Shown here: positions 9,023 to 15,344 of the stretch, piece by piece | How the letters are laid out: the number at the start of each line of letters is the position of its first letter | Position numbering within the stretch: position 1 is the first letter of the stretch | DNA from: Thermogemmatispora sp. | Lineage (GTDB): Bacteria; Chloroflexota; Ktedonobacteria; Ktedonobacterales; Ktedonobacteraceae | DNA: 45,821 nt | Direction: 5' to 3' | Assembly: GCF_019683635.1 (NCBI RefSeq) | Contig: NZ_JADGIA010000014.1 | Location: 1 to 45,821, forward strand | The notes under the pieces: model-generated | Told to the model about the DNA's origin: nothing | Database searches by the model: none | The model's input: only the letters and a program-made list of their open reading frames with translations | Made by a program: the position numbers and the translations under genes

Positions 9023-10345
9023 CTAAAAAGAAGCGATGCGTGAGCGTTCGGCAACTGAGGTTTCGCCTGTCTCTCTGGCCTTAGCAGCGTAACGTTGTTC
9101 GAGACGGAGGAGTGTCAGGAGTGAGAGCAGTGCAACCAGGCCAAGGATGGCTGTCAGGCAAATCAGGCCGTCAAAGCCAAGACGATGGGCGAAGAGACCA
9201 GCCAGGCCATTGCCTAGCAACTGGCCCAGGCCAAGAAAGACCGAATAGAGGCCCATCAGCAGACCGCGATCCATCGCGCTCTCCTCAGTGAGATCTGCCA
9301 GGTAAGCCAGGGCAGAAGGGGCAAAGCTGCTTTCCGCAAAGATTCCTAGCAGTAGCACAGGAATCCAGATCCCTGGGGCCAAATCACCTCCGAGGCGGTG
9401 ATTCATGCCCCAGAGGGCTATCACGCCCACATAGAGACCAGTGACGGAAGTGAGCATCATCATCAGGCGGGGCAGATGGGCAAGGAAACAGGCCCAGAAG
9501 AGAAGTGAGAGACCGAAGAAGAGGACATAGCTACCCAGGACCAGGCTCAGACGACCACCGCCACCAGGTCCGCTCATGATTCCCATTAAGAGCTGATCAC
9601 CCATGCGTCCAGGGCGGGAGAGCAAGAAAGGCAGCTGTGAGCTGACCCAGATACCCAGCAGGGCACTAATACAGATCCAAGCAGGAATAAAGATAAAGAG
9701 GCGCGGCTTGTGCAAGATTGCCAGATAGCGTCTCACCAGCAGCGCCGGGCCAGTGTGTTCAGTCACCTGGGTCACACGAGGAGCCAGGAACATGCAGAGC
9801 GTCACCAAGGCATAGAAGAGGGCTAACAGAGCAAAAGCCCAGGAACCAAAGCGGTCCCAGGCAAAGCCGCCTACGACGACCCCGGCTGCTATCCCGCCAC
9901 TGGTCGCCAGCTCATAGAAGCCCATAACCCGCATGCGTCCTTGCTCATTCCGCCTGGTCAAATCGGCCAGGTAGCCCAGGACTGACGGGGTGATCATCGC
10001 TGTCGCCAGGCCCGCAAGCACCTGCAAGGTCAGTAAGAAGGGCAACGGCGAGGTCATAGGAGTCAGCGGTATCAGCAGCATCCCCAGCACACCCAGTAGC
10101 GGGCCAAGAACCATAAAAAGGCGCCGTCCCCAGCGATCGCTCAACGCTCCCATGAACGGCGCGAGCGTTAGCTCAGTAGCATAATAGACGACAGCCAGCA
10201 GGCCCACCTGAATGGCCGTAATGTGATGTCCTGCATGAATAGCCAGGCGGGCCAGGAACAGCCCCAGGACGATCCCCCCAGCACCTGTATTGACGCGCAA
10301 GAGAAAGGTTCCCACAATAAGCGGGATGGCCGATCGCCGCACCAT
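9023..10345 (-). CDS. MFS transporter
   Basis: A 440-residue major facilitator with twelve predicted membrane helices in two halves and a basic C-terminal tail. The MFS motif between TM2 and TM3 is GALSDRWGRRLFMV, and the equivalent region near TM5 shows YELATSGGIAAGVVVGGFAWDRFG, as in drug- or sugar-efflux members. Substrate unknown. The ATG at 10345 follows GAGGGGG by six bases. It stands alone or behind the small ORFs at 10.4-10.7 kb on the same strand. Confidence 0.88.
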   Translation of the reverse strand: MVRRSAIPLIVGTFLLRVNTGAGGIVLGLFLARLAIHAGHHITAIQVGLLAVVYYATELTLAPFMGALSDRWGRRLFMVLGPLLGVLGMLLIPLTPMTSPLPFLLTLQVLAGLATAMITPSVLGYLADLTRRNEQGRMRVMGFYELATSGGIAAGVVVGGFAWDRFGSWAFALLALFYALVTLCMFLAPRVTQVTEHTGPALLVRRYLAILHKPRLFIFIPAWICISALLGIWVSSQLPFLLSRPGRMGDQLLMGIMSGPGGGGRLSLVLGSYVLFFGLSLLFWACFLAHLPRLMMMLTSVTGLYVGVIALWGMNHRLGGDLAPGIWIPVLLLGIFAESSFAPSALAYLADLTEESAMDRGLLMGLYSVFLGLGQLLGNGLAGLFAHRLGFDGLICLTAILGLVALLSLLTLLRLEQRYAAKARETGETSVAERSRIASF

Positions 10346-10370
10346 ATTGCCCCCTCAAGTTCCAGCCAAC

Positions 10371-10550
10371 CTACTTGCCTATCTCTCCAGGTCGTCGCAC
10401 GTAGGTCAGTTTCCTCGCCGCTTGCTTTGCCCCCTCTTCCTCAGTGAGGTCGCCGTTAGCGCTCACAGCCAGCTTGCCAGCCTGACCTGTCCAGCCCTCT
10501 CCATGCTTAGAAGCGCGTCGCCTGACCCTCACCTTCGCCTGAGAGGCCAT
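10371..10550 (-). CDS. Possible small basic protein (59 aa)
   Basis: A 59-residue basic frame starting at the ATG at 10550. Its middle (GEGWTGQAGKLAVSANGDLTEEEG, residues about 18-41) is faintly reminiscent of small CsbD-like stress proteins, but too weakly to name it. The start has no convincing ribosome-binding site and the frame overlaps the next small ORF by 44 bases, so at most one of the two may be real. A longer reading begins at 10601. Confidence 0.25.
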   Translation of the reverse strand: MASQAKVRVRRRASKHGEGWTGQAGKLAVSANGDLTEEEGAKQAARKLTYVRRPGEIGK

Positions 10551-10713
10551 AGTGGCCTGCTGCTGTGGCCTTGCGATAGCTGCGCAAGGTCCAAACGGCA
10601 ATAATCCCTCCTACGATCAGCAGGACGGCTGCTACGATAAGGAGCACCAGCAATAATATACGCAATCCCTGATGATCAGAAGCACTGCTCAGAGAAAGAG
10701 CCAGTAGTGGCAT
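10507..10713 (-). CDS. Small single-pass membrane protein (68 aa)
   Basis: A 68-residue frame beginning MPLLALSLSS. Residues about 18-42 (LRILLLVLLIVAAVLLIVGGIIAVW) form one strong membrane helix, followed by the basic LRSYRKA and a Gly/Glu tail, so the N terminus would be outside and the tail inside. GAGAGGA lies about ten bases before the ATG at 10713. A longer frame to 10854 starts in low-complexity DNA and is less likely. No family recognised. Confidence 0.4.
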   Translation of the reverse strand: MPLLALSLSSASDHQGLRILLLVLLIVAAVLLIVGGIIAVWTLRSYRKATAAGHYGLSGEGEGQATRF

Positions 10714-10835
10714 CAATGACAATCCTCTCTCTCCCTGATGAAATAGTTCCCCCGAACAGCTCTCTATCATCAGGACGGGAGAGGCAGAAAGAAAGTAACG
10801 CCCTCCCCCCTCCCTCTCTCTCCAGAAACCAAGTA

Positions 10836-10903
10836 GGCCAGCCTCAGCCCTCACTCGCCACGCGTGGTGGAGTCCCAGACGAGCAAGGCAAAAGAGGCTG
10901 GCC
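10836..10903 (-). repeat. Long-loop inverted repeat after the GNAT gene
   Basis: Two perfect 10-base arms, GGCCAGCCTC (10836-10845) and GAGGCTGGCC (10894-10903), enclose 48 bases that include the palindrome CCACGCGTGG (10858-10867). They lie 36-103 bases past the GNAT stop. A 3'-end structure is plausible; there is no T tract. Confidence 0.4.
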
Positions 10904-10938
10904 CTGGCTATCAGTCAGAAGCAGCACTAGGCTTTGCG

Positions 10939-11637
10939 CTACTCTGTCTTCAGAAGATTGAGCGCTCCAGACAATAGCTGTTTCTCATAGCAGCAGTAGT
11001 GGCGCACCATCGTTCTCCCTGCAGGTTCTAACAGCCGTGCCGGGCTTTTGGAATCGGGAGCTGAGCGTACCTCCTCTTCCAATTCCAGCTCTAGCGTCAG
11101 GCGCCCTCGCTCAGACCAGGCTGCTTGCGTCTGACTCTCAATGACAATGTGCCAAAAGCTCCTCTCTAAGTGATAGCCTTCACGTTCTAATAAGGCTCGG
11201 GCGGACCGGTTACTATAGGCCACCGTCGTTGTGAGCAAGGCGCAGGCACGCTCTTTGGCTTCAACGTTCTCCAGGGCGGCACGCGCGCGCTGTTCCGCCA
11301 GGCGCAGTAAGAGGGTGCCAATACCTCGGCCTCGATAGGCCGGGTGAACGCGCACGCAGAAAGCCCAGTTGCACCCTTTCGCCAACTCAGCCCCAGCGGC
11401 GGCGACATTCCAAACAGCACCGTAGCCCACCACCTGCCCCTGATGCGTCAGAATTAACCAGGCATCACTGTTCAGCTGGAAATCCATTCGCTGCCAGCTT
11501 GCACTGAGATCTCCATCTTCCTCATGGCCCTCCTGCTCCCCTTCAACCTGTGCACAGATGGCAAACAGTTCTTTGACAGCCGGCAGGTCCGCGGCTGTCG
11601 GAGTGCGCGCCGAGAGATCGCGCAAGTAAACAGCCAT
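10939..11637 (-). CDS. GNAT-family N-acetyltransferase
   Basis: A 232-residue acetyltransferase. The acetyl-CoA-binding motif A is RVHPAYRGRGIGTLLL (residues 96-111, with the RGRGIG loop), preceded by the beta4 strand and VVGYGAVWNV and followed by VAYSNRSARALLEREGYHLERSFW, the usual GNAT motif B. The C-terminal 60 residues are extra and unassigned. Acceptor unknown. The ATG at 11637 was chosen because GGAGGAGG lies eight bases upstream; a reading from 11667 lacks this. It follows the ABC exporter pair on the same strand, 125 bases away. Confidence 0.85.
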   Translation of the reverse strand: MAVYLRDLSARTPTAADLPAVKELFAICAQVEGEQEGHEEDGDLSASWQRMDFQLNSDAWLILTHQGQVVGYGAVWNVAAAGAELAKGCNWAFCVRVHPAYRGRGIGTLLLRLAEQRARAALENVEAKERACALLTTTVAYSNRSARALLEREGYHLERSFWHIVIESQTQAAWSERGRLTLELELEEEVRSAPDSKSPARLLEPAGRTMVRHYCCYEKQLLSGALNLLKTE

Positions 11638-11762
11638 CCGTTTTCCTCCTCCGGAAGGGGAAACCACGGCGATAAATGGCCCAGCCCTAGCCCATTCGCT
11701 GGTTGGCTCTTCAGCCTGTCAGCTGGCGACAGACCTTCAACAGAGCGGCCAGGGCCTGGGCC

Positions 11763-12605
11763 TCAGCCATTTCTTTTCAGCTTCCCCGTTCGCTTGGCAT
11801 AGCGTTCCGCCAGACTAAAAGCGTAGACACTCGCTGGCACACTAATCAGGCCCGTCAGAATCAGGGGCCAGGTACAGCTCCAGATCTCAGGAGACCAGAG
11901 AGGCCGGCCCTGCATGATCGCTGCGCGCAGGCCCTCCAGTACATAAGTAGCTGGCGAAATACGCGCTAGCGGCTGCATCCAGCCCGGCAGCACTGAGATA
12001 GGATAGTAGACCCCCGAGACCAGCAACAGGACGGCTTTGACGATGAACGACATCTGCATGCCCTTCTCCGTGTACAGCAGCGGTAGAATCGCTGCCCCGA
12101 TGCCAAAGCCGATAAATGAGATGCTACCTAGCAACAGCAAAAAAAGCGCCGTCAGATAATTAGCATGGCTTAGATCGATATGGAAGAAAGCTGCAATGAC
12201 CAGCAGCTGTATCAGCGTAAAGAGCAGTCCATGAGCAACAGCGTAAAGACAGCTCCCGACCATATGGGTGAAGCGCGAGATGGGGGCCATAAAGGTATAT
12301 TCGATGGTGCCCTCCCAGCGCTCCATATTGATAATGTCAGTCACGCCGTCGAAGGTTACACTGAGATAGGACCAGACCGAGGTGCCGATCACGAGCACCA
12401 ACAGCAAGGAGTTGGTGTCGAACTTGACCTTCGCCCCGGTAATCTGCTCCGCAGCAGCCCCGATGAAGGTCACGCTGAGAGCGTTGACGATGTTGTAGAG
12501 CAACCAGACAATTTCCCAGGCCCAGTAGCGTCTGGTCAGGTTCCAGTTGCGCTCAAAGAAAGCGTAGGTTGCCCGCCCTCGGTGCACTAAAGCATTAAAC
12601 ATCAT
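11763..12605 (-). CDS. ABC-2 type transporter permease
   Basis: A 280-residue membrane subunit of an ABC exporter, with about six membrane helices and the ABC-2 pattern: a long loop, then GTIEYTFMAPISRFTHMVGSCLYAVAHGLLF (the coupling-helix region), and near the end LLVSGVYYPISVLPGWMQPLARISPATYVLEGLRA, the typical ABC-2 re-entrant and final segment. It starts nine bases after the ATPase stop, with AGGAGG inside the end of that gene. Together they form a dimeric exporter of unknown substrate, such as a drug, lipid or polysaccharide. Confidence 0.9.
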   Translation of the reverse strand: MMFNALVHRGRATYAFFERNWNLTRRYWAWEIVWLLYNIVNALSVTFIGAAAEQITGAKVKFDTNSLLLVLVIGTSVWSYLSVTFDGVTDIINMERWEGTIEYTFMAPISRFTHMVGSCLYAVAHGLLFTLIQLLVIAAFFHIDLSHANYLTALFLLLLGSISFIGFGIGAAILPLLYTEKGMQMSFIVKAVLLLVSGVYYPISVLPGWMQPLARISPATYVLEGLRAAIMQGRPLWSPEIWSCTWPLILTGLISVPASVYAFSLAERYAKRTGKLKRNG

Positions 12606-12613
12606 AAATACTT

Positions 12614-13558
12614 TTATTCCTCCTCTTCCCGCATAGCTTCTAAAGCCTCAAAGGCTTTTTCCCAACTGCCATAGCGCAGAATATCCTCTTCCGTGATGCG
12701 ATGGCTGGCTGTATAGTGCATGAACACCTGATGCATGCTCGCGGGTACGTTCAGCCCCAGCTGGCGCATCACTTCCTGCTTCAGCTCGTCAACCGAACCA
12801 AGCGCCACAATACGTCCCTGATCGATAATCGCGACACGATCGCAGAGAGCCTCAGCCTCCGCCAGATCATGGGTCGTCAGAAGGATCGTCGCATCGTGAA
12901 CCTCGCGCAGCTCGCGGACAAAGGTTTGCACATCCAGCTTTGAGCGAGGATCGAGGCCAGTCGTCGGTTCATCCAGGAGCAGCAGCACGGGGGCCGTCAG
13001 AAAAGCGCGGGCAATGGCGACTTTCTGCTGCATGCCACGCGACATATCCTCCAGCGGCTGCTTAATGCGCGCGGCCCCGATTCCCAGGCGCCCCAGGATG
13101 GAGACAATTCGCTCGCGCGCCAGATGCCCTGGTAGGTTGTAGAGGCGCGCCGCATAGATCAGGTTCTCCATAGGCGAGAGCTTCTTGAAGAAGGAAGCCT
13201 CAACACTCACGCGGTTGATCAGACGGCGCACGATGGCCTCGTCCCGCACGACGTCGTAGCCAAAGATCGTGACCCGCCCGCTATCAGGAATGAGCAGCGT
13301 GGAGAGAATGCGAATCAGGGTGGATTTGCCCGAGCCATTTGAGCCGAGAATGCCAATGATTTCGCGGCGCTTAACCCGTAAGCTCACCTGATCCACCGCC
13401 CGCACCGTGCGCGCGTCTTCTCCTTTCTGCCAGGGCAGCCAGGGACGAGACTTCGTAAAGACCTTCGTGACCTCCTCAACAAGAACAGCATCTTGCTCCT
13501 CTTGGTGATCTGCCATCGTCGATGTAGGTAATGTTGGGAGCAGGCGCTGCATCGCCAT
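12614..13558 (-). CDS. ABC transporter ATP-binding protein
   Basis: A 314-residue ATPase partner of the adjacent permease. Walker A is GSNGSGKST (72-80), the Q-loop region follows RVSVEASFFKKLSP, the C-loop is MSRGMQQK (172-179), Walker B is LLLLDEP (192-198) and the switch His is H230 (TTHD). The MSRGM form of the signature is normal for the NatA/DrrA-like ABC-2 group. Residues 250-314 form a C-terminal extension typical of that group. The ATG at 13558 has AAAGGAGG eight bases upstream. Upstream lies an unusual leader region. Confidence 0.93.
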   Translation of the reverse strand: MAMQRLLPTLPTSTMADHQEEQDAVLVEEVTKVFTKSRPWLPWQKGEDARTVRAVDQVSLRVKRREIIGILGSNGSGKSTLIRILSTLLIPDSGRVTIFGYDVVRDEAIVRRLINRVSVEASFFKKLSPMENLIYAARLYNLPGHLARERIVSILGRLGIGAARIKQPLEDMSRGMQQKVAIARAFLTAPVLLLLDEPTTGLDPRSKLDVQTFVRELREVHDATILLTTHDLAEAEALCDRVAIIDQGRIVALGSVDELKQEVMRQLGLNVPASMHQVFMHYTASHRITEEDILRYGSWEKAFEALEAMREEEE

Positions 13559-13608
13559 GCAGTAAACCTCCTTTGCTTGTGAGCATCGTCTTGGCTGTCC
13601 CCGTCCGG

Positions 13609-13667
13609 TCCACGCTGCTCTCCAGCGTGGAGAGAAACCAGAACGGTCGATCGGAAAGATACTACCA
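13609..13667 (-). promoter_or_regulatory. Candidate -10 and perfect inverted repeat before the ABC exporter
   Basis: On the minus strand TGGTAGTAT (13667-13659) is a possible extended -10. About 28 bases further, 13631-13609 holds a perfect 9-base inverted repeat (TCCACGCTG, five-base spacer, CAGCGTGGA), 51 bases before the ATPase start. A competing pairing TCTCCA/TGGAGA overlaps one arm, so two alternative hairpins are possible. This could be an operator or a leader switch. Confidence 0.35.
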
Positions 13668-13994
13668 GCCAGGGTCTGCTACCACGGTCACTCGACCGGT
13701 CTTCCATCTGCCCTAAAGGACAGCTCCACCCGCCTTGGAAGCACACAGCTCAGGACGAGTCGTATGGCAAGGCCATGACAGGCTTCAAACTGGACCAGTC
13801 AATCAGCCAGTCCGTTAGCTAGCTCTGGGTCAGATGAGCGGACAGACATGTCGAGCAGGTGAATAGTGGAGTCTCGTGGCCGACGGAAGCGAACTCGGCC
13901 CTGTTTTTCCGAGGCTTCTCAGTCTCAGCACTCCGAGGCTTCAGCAACCCAGGGATCAGGATGGAAGTCTTCGCTCGACCAGGAAAAAGGCGAC

Positions 13995-14037
13995 AAAAAA
14001 CCGTGGGACTGAAGGTTGCTGTCTCAGTGCCCACGGT
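13995..14037 (-). terminator. Strong intrinsic terminator on the minus strand
   Basis: Read on the minus strand: ACCGTGGG (14037-14030), one bulged base, ACTGA, an 11-base loop, TCAGT and CCCACGG, followed directly by six T (14000-13995). The 12-base-pair stem plus T run is a textbook rho-independent terminator. The nearest upstream start signal on this strand is the promoter at 14460-14432. Confidence 0.75.
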
Positions 14038-14070
14038 CGAGAGGTCGCTCTTCAGCACCTGGCGCTTTTG

Positions 14071-14283
14071 TCACACATCAGGCGCCAGGCGTAAAACAGG
14101 CGGTGGCTCCCCCCTAATGGGCCCACTGATCCCCGAGTCAACCAGGCACGGAGTAGTGAGTAGCAGCGAAGAAAGGCCAGCGAAGCCCTCGGAAAAGGCA
14201 GAGGTAGCGAAAGGCAAAACAATCCCCCTGCTCCTCTTCTGCTGCAGAGGCAAAGAGACCAGGAGCGCATGATTGCTTACCAT
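14071..14283 (-). CDS. Doubtful 70-aa ORF inside the promoter-terminator unit
   Basis: A 70-residue frame starting MVSNHALLVSLPLQQ, with GGGGGTGAG five bases before its ATG. The stop lies 33 bases before the terminator stem. The composition (Leu/Ser/Thr/Pro-rich) matches no family I know and could be chance. It is listed because promoter, ribosome site and terminator are all correctly placed. Confidence 0.25.
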   Translation of the reverse strand: MVSNHALLVSLPLQQKRSRGIVLPFATSAFSEGFAGLSSLLLTTPCLVDSGISGPIRGEPPPVLRLAPDV

Positions 14284-14431
14284 TAGCTCACCCCCTATCC
14301 TTGGGCTTGCGCTAAGCGCAGCGAATGTCTTTTAGTCCCAGATGGGGACACCAAACCAAAGGCCCCGAACCAGCGGCACGGGGCCACAGGACTTCGAGTG
14401 AATGATTACTTTTTAGAAAAAGTCTAGAACA

Positions 14432-14460
14432 AGTATACGGTAGAAAAATCGCTTTGTCAA
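14432..14460 (-). promoter_or_regulatory. Near-consensus vegetative promoter
   Basis: Minus strand: TTGACA (14460-14455), 17 bases, TATACT (14437-14432). Predicted transcription start is near 14425. The -35 is perfect and the -10 has five of six matches. It points away from the hypothetical gene at 14498 toward the ABC exporter. Confidence 0.75.
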
Positions 14461-14485
14461 GGGAAGATCAACGCTGGCCAATAGA

Positions 14486-14524
14486 GCGAAGGCCGGGCTA
14501 ACGGCTACCCTGCCCGGCCTTCGC
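14486..14524 (-). terminator. 13-bp hairpin spanning a stop codon
   Basis: GCGAAGGCCGGGC and GCCCGGCCTTCGC form a perfect 13-base stem with a 13-base loop. It includes the TAG stop of the hypothetical gene in the loop-side base of one arm. There is no T run after it, so it may end transcription weakly, or stabilise the 3' end and insulate the promoter immediately downstream. Confidence 0.45.
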
Positions 14525-14896
14525 CTCGGTTTTCGCCTCGGCTTTCGCCTGTTTCACAAACTGTAGCAGTTGCCCTTGCTGGATGATCTTTGCCAGTCGT
14601 TTATGACACTCAATCGCCTCTTGCGGGGTATTGCTACTATGCTCGTAGATCACCAACCGATAGAGGGTGAGATAACCATTCTGCTGAGGATAGACAGCTG
14701 TGACAAAGCCGCGGCCCAGGCGGCGATCATCGAAGGTCGCTAGCACATAGCGCTTTCCATCCGGGGCGACGACCACGTGGCGAGCCAGGTCGAGCACCTG
14801 CAGCTTCACCGGATAGGCATCGGGAATCTCCAGAGGCCGTTCCCGGATGCTGGCCAGCATCTCCCGATCCTGTTCCAGCACAACACGATCAATCAT
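14498..14896 (-). CDS. Hypothetical protein (132 aa)
   Basis: A soluble protein of 132 residues with no family I recognise. The body (residues 1-115) looks well folded, with alternating strands (PVKLQVLDLARHVVVAPDGKRYVLATFDD, then GFVTAVYPQQNGYLTLYRLVIYE) and a helix EAIECHKRLAKIIQQGQLLQFV. The last 18 residues are a charged repeat AKAEAKTEAKAG, encoded by three near-identical 12-base units. The ATG at 14896 has GGAG seven bases upstream. It sits alone in a gene-poor area. Confidence 0.7.
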   Translation of the reverse strand: MIDRVVLEQDREMLASIRERPLEIPDAYPVKLQVLDLARHVVVAPDGKRYVLATFDDRRLGRGFVTAVYPQQNGYLTLYRLVIYEHSSNTPQEAIECHKRLAKIIQQGQLLQFVKQAKAEAKTEAKAGQGSR

Positions 14897-14930
14897 CGCG
14901 TCACTCCATAAGGATCAGCTTAAAGGGCAC

Positions 14931-14963
14931 ATGCCACCCTGGCTTGGGAAAGCAAGGTGGCAT
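14931..14963 (-). repeat. 8-bp inverted repeat before the hypothetical gene
   Basis: ATGCCACC (14931-14938) pairs with GGTGGCAT (14956-14963); GCTT/AAGC can pair inside the loop. It lies 35-67 bases before the hypothetical gene start and directly abuts the predicted omega RNA on the other strand, overlapping the place where that RNA's guide would be. Confidence 0.35.
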
Positions 14964-14973
14964 CGTACAGTTT

Positions 14974-15172
14974 AGTCAACGACCCCTAGCTTGAGCCAGG
15001 GGGCTTGCCCGCAGCCGCAGCGGCCCGGGCTTGAGGGCTGGTCGACAACAGCCCACTGCCCCGTCGGACAGCAGAGCATGGTGGCATGAGGTGACCCGCC
15101 CCCATGCAGTGTGAGGCGAAGCCGTTGCTGACTCACAGGTCAGTGCCTTGAAACCTCACCGAACAAGGATAC
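14974..15172 (+). ncRNA. Structured RNA resembling an IscB omega RNA (HEARO), nuclease missing
   Basis: About 200 bases that look like the scaffold found just upstream of iscB genes. It begins AGTCAACGACCCC, with an imperfect hairpin CCCCT..AGGGG (14983-15002). It then offers GCCCG/CGGGC (15007-15030), GGGCTG/CAGCCC (15035-15054), GCATG/CATGC (15076-15107), TGTGAG/CTCACA (15110-15137) and a last hairpin CCTTG/CAAGG (15146-15168) ending GAACAAGGATAC. An AGGAGAG and an ATG (15189) follow, exactly where iscB would start, but no HNH nuclease frame follows. The resemblance to HEARO is from memory of such leaders. If right, the guide would be the bases just before 14974. Ktedonobacteria are known to carry many iscB/omega RNA loci. 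Confidence 0.5.
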
Positions 15173-15344
15173 TAGGAGAGAGGCAGCCATGTCAATCCCC
15201 GGGAGAGAGCCAGAGGGGGCCGCCTTCCTCCCCTCGATGAATCCAGAGGTCCCCGGCGGCCCACCTTTATGGAAGAGGGAGAGCAGGTCAAGTGCTCCCT
15301 GGCTCCTTCCGGCTGAGCCTTCTCTCTCACCTCGCACACAAGCG

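Larger units (their letters stand above)
13995..14425 (-). ncRNA. Candidate non-coding RNA or leader between promoter and terminator
   Basis: A stretch of about 430 bases bounded by a strong promoter and the terminator at 13995. Near its 5' end it can form several hairpins: ACTTTTT/AAAAAGT (14423-14408), GGCCCCG/CGGGGCC (14385-14361), GTCCC/GGGAC and TGCGC/GCGCA. It contains one small frame with a Shine-Dalgarno but no recognisable protein. It may be a small RNA, a short-peptide gene, or a long leader of the ABC exporter with a terminator 440 bases before the gene. I recognise no known riboswitch class. It may derive from a mobile element. Confidence 0.4.

Noticed and set aside
12990-13045. 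ABC ATPase signature MSRGM instead of LSGGQ as a sign of inactivity
   Set aside because: This form is common in the NatA/DrrA-like ABC-2 group; Walker A, Walker B and the switch His are intact.
13859-14272. A 137-codon plus-strand frame in the gene-poor region
   Set aside because: No ribosome site, no family resemblance, and it runs through the strong minus-strand terminator stem.
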